DNA of 64,000 bases, taken from the NCBI GenBank assembly GCA_964415885.1, contig CAYQCE010000012.1, positions 4,322 through 68,321 of the forward strand. The letters run 5' to 3'. Positions within the stretch are counted from its first letter, which is position 1; each line of letters starts with the position of its first letter. Positions 16,659 through 25,744 of the stretch are shown piece by piece. Below the pieces are notes generated by a model. It did no database searches and was not told the origin of the DNA. It saw only the letters and a list, made by a program, of their open reading frames with translations. A program made the translations under genes and the position numbers. The stretch is from CAYQCE01 sp964415885. Its GTDB lineage: Bacteria; Zixibacteria; MSB-5A5; JAABVY01; JAHJOQ01.

Positions 16659-18328
16659 AACTCCGCACGCGATATACGGTTTACTCGATGCTGACCGCCG
16701 CGATCCCGCTCGGATTGGTGATACTGTTTCTCTTTTTTTATACGCAGCGCGAATTGCGTTCGCTTCAGGCCGTACAACTGAGTTCGGTGAAGTCTCGCGT
16801 GGCGCTCCTCGAGAGTATGCTCAAGTCAGACGTCGTATCGCGCACTAACGTCGCAGCCCAGGATCGTGAGTGGCTGCGGCTTCTGCTCGGCGGCGGATCA
16901 GTGGAGTCCAGACAGCTCGAGATGATCGAGCTGGCGAATCGCTATACGTCGGTTCTCGATCTTGACATGCTGGAGTTGGTTTCTCTCGACACGATTCTGC
17001 TCGCTCGCTCTGGCGACTATTCGGCGTTCGACATACCTGTTGAGAACATCATGTTCCCCGCAGACATGAGCGAGATCGTGTACTTCTCCGTTAGAACTGA
17101 TGATTCGGAGCATGTCGCTTACTGCACCGCCGTGCAGCCAATCCTGCGGAATACGGTTCCGGTGGCGTTTCTCGCCGGGAGCATATCTCTGGGAGATGCT
17201 CTGCTCGGAGAGTGGGGGAGGCTCCTGAATGCGCGAGTTGAGGTGATCACTCAATCGGACATCAAATCGGACGACGATGTCGGCCGATTAGAGGCTGCTG
17301 GAGACTCGACAGCCTTCCTTTATGGCTTGGTGCCGGTAGCAGGAATGTCGGAGTTTGTCAGTATTCGAGTTGCGATGCCGCAGGATCGAACGGCGTTTTT
17401 GATCCAGCGTGCTCTCTACATGTACATTCTGCTCGCAGCGGCCGGTATTGCCATTTCCGGGCTGCTCGGATATCTCTTCTCGCGGCGGCTGTCCGTGCCG
17501 ATTGGCGAGCTTGTCGAGGCGGCGGAGAAAATCGCTCTCGGAAAATTCGATCGAAGAATAATCTGGTTCGGCAAGGATGAGCTCGGCAGGCTCGTCGAGG
17601 CATTCAATACAATGTATGATCGGCTTCGGGTTTCGCAGGAGCGGCTCGTCAATTCAGAACGTATCGCGGCGTGGAATCAGATGGCACGCAAGGTGGCGCA
17701 TGAGATCAAGAACCCGCTAACGCCAATTCGTCTTTCAGTAGAAGATCTCCGCCGATCATACGAGCGTGACCGCGATGGATTCGACAAAGTGTTGAGCGAT
17801 TCGGTTGAAACTATTCTGTCCGAGATAGATAGACTCAGGCGGCTAACGGACGAATTCTCTCAGTTCGCAAGGTTGCCCGCTCCCAAGTTGGAAAAGAAAG
17901 ACATTCGTCAGATCGTCGCAGATGCGCTTCGAATTTACTCTGATGAAATCGGCAGGAGGACGCTGAAGGTTCGATTTCCCCAGGAGAAGTGTATGGTGCG
18001 AATCGATGCCGATCTTTTCACGCAGGTTATGATAAATCTCATCAAGAATGCGTTCGAGGCTATCGATGAAGATGGAATGGTAGCTGTAACGGGTGAGCTC
18101 GGTAAGCGTATAATCAGAATAGTGGTGGAGGACACCGGTCCCGGTGTGGCAGAGGAAAATGTCGATAAGCTGTTCACGCCGTATTTCACTACCAAAGAGG
18201 GAGGAACCGGACTTGGGCTTGTGGTCGCGTATCGAATAGTGTTTGATCATGGCGGCAAGATTCGGTATGAGAACAATGAGCCGAAGGGCGCCAGGTTCGT
18301 GATTGTCCTCCCGCTGGCCGGGGAATAG
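16655..18328 (+). CDS. NtrY-like membrane sensor histidine kinase
   Basis: 557 residues: TM1 near residues 12-28, a periplasmic sensor of ~220 residues, TM2 around 255-272, HAMP, then HisKA with HEIKNPLTP (phospho-acceptor His about residue 350) and a complete ATPase domain (NLIKNAFEA, DTGPG, GTGLGL). It autophosphorylates and passes phosphate to the response regulator encoded two bases downstream. The overlap with the upstream binding-protein gene suggests that the two products work together. The signal is unknown. Confidence 0.92.
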   Translation: MKLRTRYTVYSMLTAAIPLGLVILFLFFYTQRELRSLQAVQLSSVKSRVALLESMLKSDVVSRTNVAAQDREWLRLLLGGGSVESRQLEMIELANRYTSVLDLDMLELVSLDTILLARSGDYSAFDIPVENIMFPADMSEIVYFSVRTDDSEHVAYCTAVQPILRNTVPVAFLAGSISLGDALLGEWGRLLNARVEVITQSDIKSDDDVGRLEAAGDSTAFLYGLVPVAGMSEFVSIRVAMPQDRTAFLIQRALYMYILLAAAGIAISGLLGYLFSRRLSVPIGELVEAAEKIALGKFDRRIIWFGKDELGRLVEAFNTMYDRLRVSQERLVNSERIAAWNQMARKVAHEIKNPLTPIRLSVEDLRRSYERDRDGFDKVLSDSVETILSEIDRLRRLTDEFSQFARLPAPKLEKKDIRQIVADALRIYSDEIGRRTLKVRFPQEKCMVRIDADLFTQVMINLIKNAFEAIDEDGMVAVTGELGKRIIRIVVEDTGPGVAEENVDKLFTPYFTTKEGGTGLGLVVAYRIVFDHGGKIRYENNEPKGARFVIVLPLAGE

Positions 18329-18331
18329 AAG

Positions 18332-19666
18332 ATGAGCAAGAATATCCTAATAGTCGACGACGAGAAGAACATACTCAAATCACTGTCGGGACCGCTGAGT
18401 CGCGAGGGTTTCGATGTTACGACGGCGGCGTCTTTCGTTGATGCAGTAGGGGAAAATGACGGCTCGTTTGACGTCGTGCTGCTCGATGTATGGCTGCCGG
18501 ACGGTGACGGGGTCAAGCTGCTGCGACAGTTCAAACGTGACTATTCGGATCAGCAGGTTGTGATGATGTCCGGACATTCGACGATTGAAACGGCTGTGGA
18601 GGCTGTTAAGTCGGGTGCGTACGATTTTTTAGAGAAGCCTCTGTCGCTCGAGCGGGTTCTGGTGACAATCGAGAACGCCCTGCATTTCAAGGATCTGACC
18701 CGCGAGAATATCGAGTTGCGTCGCGCGGTCGTTCGCAAGTATGAGCTTGTCGGAGAGTCGGATGCGATAGCTCAGGTTCGGGAGAAGATCGAGCTGGCCG
18801 CAAGGTCTAACGCGCGCGTCTTTATACGCGGCGAGAGTGGAACGGGCAAGGAGATAGCAGCCCGGCAGATCCATCTGCTGGGCGAGCGCAGCTCAAAGCC
18901 GTTCGTGCCGGTCAATTGTGCGGCGGTGCCGGATGAGCTTATAGAATCGGAGCTGTTCGGACATCGCAAGGGGGCATTCACCGGCGCAACAGCCGATCGG
19001 AAAGGCAAGTTCGAGGAGGCGGATGGAGGAACCTTGTTTCTCGATGAGATCGGAGATATGAATCTGCGGGCGCAGGCCAAACTGTTGCGTGTGATCGAGG
19101 AAGGCGTTGTGGAACGTCTCGGCGGTGGAAGCCGAGAGGTCGATGTTCGAGTAATTGCCGCCACGAATAAGAACCTTGAAGATATGATCGAGCGCGAGAA
19201 GTTTCGCGAGGATATCTTTTTCCGTTTGAATGTATTTCCGATTCTCCTGCCGCCGTTGCGCAGTCGGAAAGAGGATATTCCGCTTCTGGCTGAGCATTTT
19301 ATGACCACGCTCTGCGCGGAGTATGGCCGCAGACAGGTCGAACTGCGGAAAGGAGCTGCTAACCTGCTTATGAAACTCGATTATCCCGGTAATGTGCGTG
19401 AATTGAAGAATTTGGTTGAGAGGATGTTGATTACCAACAACTTCTCGGACATTACATCGGAAGACGTGAGTGAGGCGTCTGCGGGAAGAACCCCTATTCG
19501 CGGTGCGATCATACCTCTTAAAGCTGCCATCGAGGAGTTCGAGAGATCGTATATCGAGAGAGCGATCAAGGATGCAGACGGCAACATGGCAGAAGCCGCG
19601 AGGCGGTTGCAGCTCGAGCGGAGCCATCTCTACAAGAAGCTGAAGGCGCTCGGCCTTGAAAGATAA
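18332..19666 (+). CDS. NtrC-family sigma-54-dependent response regulator
   Basis: 444 residues in three parts: receiver (VDDEKN, phospho-Asp in LLDVWLPDGDG, Lys in FLEKP), AAA+ ATPase (Walker A GESGTGKE, sigma-54 contact GAFTGA, LFLDEIGDM Walker B, and YPGNVREL) and a Fis-type HTH at the C-terminus (MAEAARRLQLERSHLYKKL). Phosphorylation should let it drive sigma-54 promoters from distant sites. It is the only intact sigma-54 activator in the window, where two sigma-54 promoters control flagellar genes. A link is plausible but unproved. Confidence 0.95.
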   Translation: MSKNILIVDDEKNILKSLSGPLSREGFDVTTAASFVDAVGENDGSFDVVLLDVWLPDGDGVKLLRQFKRDYSDQQVVMMSGHSTIETAVEAVKSGAYDFLEKPLSLERVLVTIENALHFKDLTRENIELRRAVVRKYELVGESDAIAQVREKIELAARSNARVFIRGESGTGKEIAARQIHLLGERSSKPFVPVNCAAVPDELIESELFGHRKGAFTGATADRKGKFEEADGGTLFLDEIGDMNLRAQAKLLRVIEEGVVERLGGGSREVDVRVIAATNKNLEDMIEREKFREDIFFRLNVFPILLPPLRSRKEDIPLLAEHFMTTLCAEYGRRQVELRKGAANLLMKLDYPGNVRELKNLVERMLITNNFSDITSEDVSEASAGRTPIRGAIIPLKAAIEEFERSYIERAIKDADGNMAEAARRLQLERSHLYKKLKALGLER

Positions 19667-19686
19667 TCGTTTGAGAAAGACCCTGA

Positions 19687-20559
19687 GTGACATCAGATAA
19701 GCCCCACAGCAACCAATATCCGTCGAAGCCGAAAGTGGAGCAGGGCGGACCCGCACGGGACTACACCAGCTATGCGCTCGAATGGTGGCAGTCCCTGCTT
19801 CTATTGGCGGGACTCGGGATTTTGTCGCTCCTGATTTCGGGCCTCATGACTCTGTTTGGCTCGGTGAGACTGAACGCCCTTGTGACAGAGCTGGCCGCGT
19901 TTCTTATTCCGGTGACAATCGTGATCCTGACAACGCGAGTGCGAAAGTCACCGGAGCTTGGCCTCGGGAGTGTGGTGACCGCGACCAGGGTGATGCTTCT
20001 GATCGTCCTGGGTTCGGTCTGGGCGGCATCGGCATCGATTCTGGCCGGCGTTGCGCACGAGATATATCCGATGCCGAGGGTATTCATGGATGTTCTCCGT
20101 GATCTGCTCTGGGCAGAGTCGATTCAGGAGATGATAGCAGCGCTGTTCGTCGTGGCAGTTCTACCCGGGGTGGCGGAGGAGTTGATTTTTCGCGGGGTAG
20201 TTCAACCGTCGATGATAGAGCGATTCGGCCCTAAGGCGGGAATCGCCCTGACCGCTCTTTTCTTCGCGACATATCATCTTAATCCCTGGACGTTTGTCCC
20301 GATCTTCATTGTAGGCTTGGTCTTTGGAACTCTGGTTTACTGGAGTGGTTCAGTCTGGGCTGGAGTGCTCGCTCATTTCGGTGCTAACTCGCTGGCCGTT
20401 TTTATGATGAACAGCCACGACGAAGTCAATTATGAGATATTGACTGAGAGCGAGTCACCGGTTATATTTGCGGTTTCCGTGCCGGTAGCGCTGGCGGGGA
20501 CGTATCTTTACTATCGATTGACTCGGAATCGAGCCGATTCAAACCGGACGAAGAGTTAA
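19687..20559 (+). CDS. CPBP family intramembrane glutamic endopeptidase
   Basis: 290 residues starting at GTG 19687, with about seven hydrophobic segments. The CPBP (Abi) catalytic motifs are present: EELIFRG near residue 168, FATYHLNP near 198 and HFGAN near 233. These enzymes cut membrane-embedded substrates, and in bacteria some are linked to signalling or bacteriocin immunity. It is 20 bases after the NtrC-type gene and just before the RsbU-like phosphatase, so it probably belongs to the same operon. Confidence 0.88.
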   Translation: MTSDKPHSNQYPSKPKVEQGGPARDYTSYALEWWQSLLLLAGLGILSLLISGLMTLFGSVRLNALVTELAAFLIPVTIVILTTRVRKSPELGLGSVVTATRVMLLIVLGSVWAASASILAGVAHEIYPMPRVFMDVLRDLLWAESIQEMIAALFVVAVLPGVAEELIFRGVVQPSMIERFGPKAGIALTALFFATYHLNPWTFVPIFIVGLVFGTLVYWSGSVWAGVLAHFGANSLAVFMMNSHDEVNYEILTESESPVIFAVSVPVALAGTYLYYRLTRNRADSNRTKS

Positions 20560-20578
20560 TGTTGACGGACACAGGTTG

Positions 20579-22339
20579 ATGGACACACACGAATCACTTC
20601 TCGAAACTCTCAGAGTTTTCACCCAGACAGCGAAAATTATGAACCGGACCCTGAACCGTGGAGAGTTGATCGATACGGTACTTCAGGAGTCGAGGAAAAT
20701 CTCCTCTGCGCGGGTATCCTCTGTTATTCTCAGAACGGATTCCGGTGCCGGGACGGGGCTCTTTTTCTCATATGACAGGCGGAAGCGTCACATAACTCCA
20801 AAGGAGCCGCTTGATATCTCCGATCTGTCGGTATCGTCCGCCACCGAGTTTCGGCCGGTTGACGACGATGATATGCTCGTGGGTCTGATAAGACAGTCTT
20901 TCGGAGTGGAAGTGAGCTCGCGTTTCAGGTTGCCGCTTCGGAGTCGTGACGAGCTGCTCGGGTTCATCGATTTGTATGACCCGCCGACAGATGCCGCCGA
21001 GACGCTTCACTTCTTCGAGGTGCTGAGCTCTCTGGCAGATCTGTTCGTGATAGCGTGGGATAACGTTGAGATGTATGAGCGGATGCAGCGTAAGTCCCTG
21101 CAGAACAATCTGATTCTCGAATCCGTGGAGCTGCTGTCATCTTCTCTCGACCTCGATCAGGTTCTGGAGAATATGATGAAGGCTCTTCGGAATGTGATCG
21201 ACTATGACGCCGTCGGGATCTTTCTTCTCAAGCAGGAGACCGAGAGCGTTGAGCCGAGGGTTTGGAACGGGTACGGTGATGACCGCAAATCGCGTGTCCG
21301 TTTGATTACGAAGGTTGGCGAGGGGCTCGTTGGATGGGTCGTCGAGAAAGGCGAAGGTGTTTATGTCGCGGATACGAAGTCGGATCCCCGGTATGCGGAG
21401 GCTCGTCCCGCGACGCGCTCCGAGCTTGTCGTGCCGATCAAGACAGAGGAGAAGACTATTGGTGCATTCAACGTCGAGTCCGACAGGCTCGATGCGTACT
21501 CGGAGGAGGACCTGACATTTCTGTCGGTATTTGCGGTGCAGGCTGCGATATCTATTGAGCGGGCACGTCTTCACCGGGAAATTCTCTCGAATCGCAGTCT
21601 CGAGGAGCAGTTGAATGTAGCACGCATGATCCAGCAGACATTCCTGCCGCAGCGTAATCCGAAACTCGCCGGCTATGAGATAGCGGGAACGAATATCCCG
21701 TCCCACAAGGTCGGAGGTGACTACTACGATTTCATCGATATAGTGGATCATCAAACTGGAATAGCGATCGCGGATGTGTCGGGCAAGGGCATACCGGCGT
21801 CACTCATAATGGCGTCTTTCAGAGCATCGCTTATCGCCGAGATCAGGAACAATTATGCTATCCGGACGATTTTCCAGAAGGTCAACAAGCTCTTGAACGA
21901 GAGCATGGATAGAGGGAATTTCGTAACCGCAGTCTATGGAGTGCTCGATACCAAGAATCGCATATTCACATTTTCGAATGCGGGTCACAACCCGCCGCTC
22001 CTTCTTCGCGGCGATGGCACGAACGAGGAGCTTCGGGAAGGTGGAGTGGCGCTCGGAATACTTGATGATTCTGTGTATGAGGAGCGCCCGGTGTATGTGG
22101 CTCCGGGAGATGTTATCGTCTTGTTTACCGATGGTGTCACCGAGGCGAAGAATGAGTCCGGCGGGATGTATGAAGAGGAACGGCTGATCAATACTGTGCG
22201 CTCGAACTCAGAGAAAACCGCGGAGGGGCTTGTCAAAGCGGTGCTTGACTCTGTAAACGAATTTGTCGGAGAGAATACGGAGCACGATGATCTTACGTTG
22301 ATTATTATCAAGGCGATGCCGGTGGCGTCGGCGCATTAA
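20579..22339 (+). CDS. GAF-GAF-PP2C (RsbU/SpoIIE-type) serine phosphatase
   Basis: 586 residues from ATG 20579: a first GAF-like domain (residues ~10-165), a second GAF (~185-335, GEGLVGWVVEKGEGVYVADT in part), a helical linker (ARMIQQTFLPQ) and a PP2C domain with VGGDYYDF, IADVSGKGIPASL, FSNAGHNPP, FTDGVTEA and EHDDLTLI. Asp residues for metal binding are present. Such proteins dephosphorylate anti-anti-sigma factors in partner-switching systems. No anti-sigma partner is encoded in the window. It follows the CPBP gene by about 20 bases. Confidence 0.93.
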   Translation: MDTHESLLETLRVFTQTAKIMNRTLNRGELIDTVLQESRKISSARVSSVILRTDSGAGTGLFFSYDRRKRHITPKEPLDISDLSVSSATEFRPVDDDDMLVGLIRQSFGVEVSSRFRLPLRSRDELLGFIDLYDPPTDAAETLHFFEVLSSLADLFVIAWDNVEMYERMQRKSLQNNLILESVELLSSSLDLDQVLENMMKALRNVIDYDAVGIFLLKQETESVEPRVWNGYGDDRKSRVRLITKVGEGLVGWVVEKGEGVYVADTKSDPRYAEARPATRSELVVPIKTEEKTIGAFNVESDRLDAYSEEDLTFLSVFAVQAAISIERARLHREILSNRSLEEQLNVARMIQQTFLPQRNPKLAGYEIAGTNIPSHKVGGDYYDFIDIVDHQTGIAIADVSGKGIPASLIMASFRASLIAEIRNNYAIRTIFQKVNKLLNESMDRGNFVTAVYGVLDTKNRIFTFSNAGHNPPLLLRGDGTNEELREGGVALGILDDSVYEERPVYVAPGDVIVLFTDGVTEAKNESGGMYEEERLINTVRSNSEKTAEGLVKAVLDSVNEFVGENTEHDDLTLIIIKAMPVASAH

Positions 22340-22382
22340 AAAAAACGTGAGACCAGCCGAGTTGTCATGTGTAGAATCTATG

Positions 22383-22410
22383 TTGACAAAGCGGCGAGAT
22401 TTGCTACGTT
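22383..22410 (+). promoter_or_regulatory. Candidate promoter of the haem-domain lipoprotein gene
   Basis: TTGACA (22383-22388), 16-base spacer, TACGTT (22405-22410). The -10 is weak. The gene start at 22456 follows about 40 bases later. Confidence 0.45.
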
Positions 22411-22455
22411 AATTTCCATTGAATATTACATACTTCTATGATTTGGGAGATATTT

Positions 22456-23478
22456 ATGTCAAAAGATCGGATAGTCGTTCTATCTATAACACTGTTCTTG
22501 GGAGTTGCTCTTGCAGTTGTCTCCTGTGGTGATGACGAGGGTACCGACCCGGTGGAGATCGATATCAATCAACCACTCGTCGTTCAGCATATCTCGCCCG
22601 CTGAGGCTCCGGTTATCGACGGCACGGTAGACGCCGTTTGGGATGGAGTAAAGGAGTTCTCATTTGTAATGGCGAACACTGCGAGCGGATCATCGGATCT
22701 CGATCTTGTCCGCATGCGCGCGATGACCGACTCGACCTATTTCTACTGGCTTGTCGAATGGAAGGATCCGGAGAGAAACATCCGCCCCGATTTCTGGACC
22801 TTTGATGGGCCGACACCGAGATCGAGCGGCGGACAGGATTTCTTCATGGCCATATTTGATGACGGCAGAAATGACACCATCGGCGCGAATTGCTATCTGA
22901 TGTGCCACGACACGGACGATGACGACGAGATTGCCGACGAAATGGTGAATCCCGGTCCCGGCATGATAGATGTCTGGCTGTGGACGTCGGGACAGTCGAA
23001 TCCCGCGAACACACTTGAGGACCTGAGTTATCCGGCCGACAGCGGCTCGAGGTACGACGATGTCTCGGCAAATCCCGCGTTTCTCCGCAATGAATCCTCG
23101 AACCAGCCGCGCTGGGTGCATAAAGACTGGCCGGATCATCCGACCGAGTTTCTCTTCGCAGACGATACTGTGACGTATAACGTCTCAACAATGCCGGACA
23201 ATATCGACAGCGTGCCGGGTTATATCATCTTTGAAGAGGGGTTCTTCGGCGGCTCCAAGTGGGATGTCGACGCCAGCGGGTCGTATGACCGGGTAGCGGG
23301 GCGATGGACACTCGAGATGAGACGTGAATTGACAACCGGTAATGATGATGACATACCGTTTGTTCTCGGGCAACCCCTCAATGTTTCGTTTGCAGTCACA
23401 AACAGGCCGATCTTTAACACGACTTACCCGCATGTCGGTCTTGACAGCACGGTCGCACAGACTCAATTGGAATTCTGA
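22456..23478 (+). CDS. Lipoprotein with ethylbenzene-dehydrogenase-like haem-binding domain
   Basis: 340 residues from ATG 22456 (GGGAGA five bases upstream; an earlier in-frame ATG at 22438 overlaps this site). The signal peptide ends in a lipobox (AVVSCGDD). The mature part resembles the EB_dh/DMSO-reductase-like haem domain family: an APVIDGTVDAVWDG start, a FYWLVEWKDPE strand and a late RWTLEMRREL segment. A CYLMCH sequence gives a CxxxCH motif instead of the usual CxxCH for covalent haem; related proteins carry similar motifs as I recall. It is a single gene ending at a strong terminator. Electron transfer partners are not nearby. Confidence 0.78.
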   Translation: MSKDRIVVLSITLFLGVALAVVSCGDDEGTDPVEIDINQPLVVQHISPAEAPVIDGTVDAVWDGVKEFSFVMANTASGSSDLDLVRMRAMTDSTYFYWLVEWKDPERNIRPDFWTFDGPTPRSSGGQDFFMAIFDDGRNDTIGANCYLMCHDTDDDDEIADEMVNPGPGMIDVWLWTSGQSNPANTLEDLSYPADSGSRYDDVSANPAFLRNESSNQPRWVHKDWPDHPTEFLFADDTVTYNVSTMPDNIDSVPGYIIFEEGFFGGSKWDVDASGSYDRVAGRWTLEMRRELTTGNDDDIPFVLGQPLNVSFAVTNRPIFNTTYPHVGLDSTVAQTQLEF

Positions 23479-23508
23479 CATTAGAACTTGCCCCACGAGA
23501 TATTGACT

Positions 23509-23540
23509 GAAAAGCCGCTTTCATCAGCGGCTTTTCTTAT
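23509..23540 (+). terminator. Intrinsic terminator after the lipoprotein gene
   Basis: Perfect 11-base stem GAAAAGCCGCT (23509-23519) / AGCGGCTTTTC (23526-23536), 6-base loop, followed by TTAT. Confidence 0.85.
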
Positions 23541-23682
23541 TTCGACGATGTGACATGTATGTTATTCATGGTGCAATAGGTCCGGTTTAGGCTATATATA
23601 ACGCGGCCGCGGCGGGATTCAGCTTGATGAACAACGCATAGCTGATTAAATTGTCTCCAAATCTACTAAGTGCGAGGAGGCA

Positions 23683-25161
23683 ATGATGGCTATCAGGACC
23701 TATGAGGAGTACAAAGAGTCGTTGAGTAAGATGCGGCCGAACATGTATAAGTTCGGTCAGCTTATTGAAGATGTTACGACTCACCCTGCGACGAAACGTA
23801 CGGTTGAGGGGCATGGCCAGATATACAAACTTCAGAACGATCCGGAATTCAGCGAAATTGTCACAACTCATTCGGATTTGATTGATGAACCGGTTTCGAG
23901 ATATCTGTCGGTTATCAAGTCGCCAGAGGAGCAGATCACAAACTCGAAGATGAAGCGTTTGATGTTTCAGCGCACGGGGACATGCACCGGCGGCCGCTGT
24001 GCGGGCTGGACTGCGCTCAATGCGATGTTCGCCGCGACGTACGACATGGACGAAGCGTTTGGAACGGATTATCACACTCGGTTTGTGGAGTGGCTGAAGG
24101 ATGCCCAGAAGCGGGATATCACGATATCGGGAGCGCTGACCGATCCCAAGGGCGACCGCACGAAACCTCCTCATCAGCAGGAAGATCCCGACATGAATCT
24201 TCACATAGTCGATACGCGCGACGATGGGATAGTCGTGCGCGGCGCCAAGGTCATGATCTGTGGTGTGGCCGCCGCGAACGAGATCTTCGTGCTGCCAGGT
24301 TCGGCGTATCGCGAGGAAGACAAGGATTACGCGATCTCGTTCGTCATCCCGAAAGATATCGAGGGCTTAACGATCGTTGAGACGCGTCATGTCTCCGACG
24401 ATCGTGAAATGAACAAAGACGCAGGCTGGGATGTGCCGGTTGCCGAGGGCGGAATAACGCAGGCATATCTCTTCTTCGAAGACGTATTCATTCCGAAAGA
24501 GCGAGTCTTTATGTGCGGCGAATGGAAATTCACCGGTCCGACGATCGTGAATTTCGTCCTGCCGTATCGCTCTGCAATAGGCGGATGTGTCGCCGGGCAG
24601 GGGGATGTCAAGATCGGAGCAGCATTGTTGACAGCTCGGACGAACGGTCTGGCTGACAGAGTGTTCTCAGACAAGATTGCTCAAATGGCGATCAACAATG
24701 AGACAACGTTTGCCGTTGGTATCGCCGCTGCGGCCCTCGGGAAGAAACACGCCTCCGGGGCATGGCAGCCGGACCCATTGATGGCGAATGTCAACAAGAT
24801 ACATGTCGCGACGCTCCCTTATGAGACTTCGCGCCTGGCGCAGGATATCGCAGGCGGTATAGGAGAGACGGGTTGTATGCCGTCGGCGATCGATTTCAAC
24901 GATCCGAAGTACGGACATCTCGTGCAGAAATATATGAAGGCGGCCAAATCCGCTGAATCCCGTGTGAAAGCCGCTCGTATGGTAGAGTGGTCTACTATTG
25001 GCGCCGGAGTGCCGGGATGTATGCATGGCGGCGGCTCACCGGATGGTGCCAGGCTTTTTATCCGCAAGTTTTACAATACCGACAACTCGGTCGAAATAGT
25101 GAAGCGTCTTGCGAAAATTGAAGAGGATATTCCGGATCCGGGGAAGAAGCCTCGCAAATGA
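23683..25161 (+). CDS. 4-hydroxybutyryl-CoA dehydratase / HpaB-family flavoenzyme with altered Fe-S ligands
   Basis: 492 residues, similar from end to end to AbfD-type 4-hydroxybutyryl-CoA dehydratase/vinylacetyl-CoA isomerase: TYEEYKESL start, DPKGDR, DGIVVRGAK, KDYAISF, FFEDVFIPKERVF, LAQDIAGG and MHGGGSP. AbfD has a [4Fe-4S] cluster held, as I recall, by C99, C103, H292 and C299. By alignment C106 and C302 are kept, C99 corresponds to Thr102 (with Cys101 next to it), and H292 corresponds to Tyr295. The cluster may be absent or held differently, so the reaction could be isomerisation or something else on a CoA ester. A GAGGAGG site precedes the two adjacent ATGs (23683, 23686). Confidence 0.85.
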   Translation: MMAIRTYEEYKESLSKMRPNMYKFGQLIEDVTTHPATKRTVEGHGQIYKLQNDPEFSEIVTTHSDLIDEPVSRYLSVIKSPEEQITNSKMKRLMFQRTGTCTGGRCAGWTALNAMFAATYDMDEAFGTDYHTRFVEWLKDAQKRDITISGALTDPKGDRTKPPHQQEDPDMNLHIVDTRDDGIVVRGAKVMICGVAAANEIFVLPGSAYREEDKDYAISFVIPKDIEGLTIVETRHVSDDREMNKDAGWDVPVAEGGITQAYLFFEDVFIPKERVFMCGEWKFTGPTIVNFVLPYRSAIGGCVAGQGDVKIGAALLTARTNGLADRVFSDKIAQMAINNETTFAVGIAAAALGKKHASGAWQPDPLMANVNKIHVATLPYETSRLAQDIAGGIGETGCMPSAIDFNDPKYGHLVQKYMKAAKSAESRVKAARMVEWSTIGAGVPGCMHGGGSPDGARLFIRKFYNTDNSVEIVKRLAKIEEDIPDPGKKPRK

Positions 25162-25191
25162 GCAGCTCACAAACAGGCAAAAGGACTGTTT

Positions 25192-25716
25192 ATGCCAAAT
25201 AGAACAGAGCAGATCGTTTACGCCAATCTGGATTCGCCTGTAGGCAGGCTCATGATCGGATCTTCGGAGGAAGGGCTCTGTAAAGTATCATTCGCGCGAG
25301 AGGTTGATGCTGAGTTCTTTTCCTGGCTGGAAGATCATTTTCCGGATTCGGTCTTCAAGTCTGATCGGAAAAAGAATGACGTGTACCTGAAGGCGATCGA
25401 CGGTTATTTCGAGGGGAAGGTCAAGAAGTTCGATTTCAAGCTCAATCTCGTTTCGGATGGTTTCCGAAAGGACGTCCTGATGGCGCTTTTCAATGTGCCA
25501 TATGGGAATACTGTCTCCTACGGCGAGCTTGCGGGGCTCGCGGGCCGACCACGCGCCGCTCGCGCTGCAGGCTCCGCCTGCGCAACGAATCCGATTGCGA
25601 TAGTGATTCCGTGTCACCGTGTGATAGGCGCGGGTGGCAAACTCGGCGGATACGGCGGTGGACTGGATCACAAGCGGTACCTTCTCAGAATGGAAGGCAT
25701 CGAATTCAGAGAATAG
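25192..25716 (+). CDS. ogt: Methylated-DNA--protein-cysteine methyltransferase
   Basis: 174 residues. The C-terminal active domain contains YGNTVSYGELA, the DNA-binding helix region, and the acceptor motif IPCHRVIG, with the Cys that takes the alkyl group from O6-alkylguanine. The N-terminal ribonuclease-H-like domain is present, so length is normal for Ogt/MGMT. It follows the AbfD-like gene by 30 bases and precedes the aminopeptidase gene by 28 bases, so the three may share a transcript. Confidence 0.94.
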   Translation: MPNRTEQIVYANLDSPVGRLMIGSSEEGLCKVSFAREVDAEFFSWLEDHFPDSVFKSDRKKNDVYLKAIDGYFEGKVKKFDFKLNLVSDGFRKDVLMALFNVPYGNTVSYGELAGLAGRPRAARAAGSACATNPIAIVIPCHRVIGAGGKLGGYGGGLDHKRYLLRMEGIEFRE

Positions 25717-25744
25717 CATTGTCTCAGGATGGAAGGGATGGATT

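Noticed and set aside
18893..19756. 287-codon minus-strand frame opposite the NtrC-type regulator
   Set aside because: Fully antisense to conserved AAA+ sequence and without its own ribosome site or family match.
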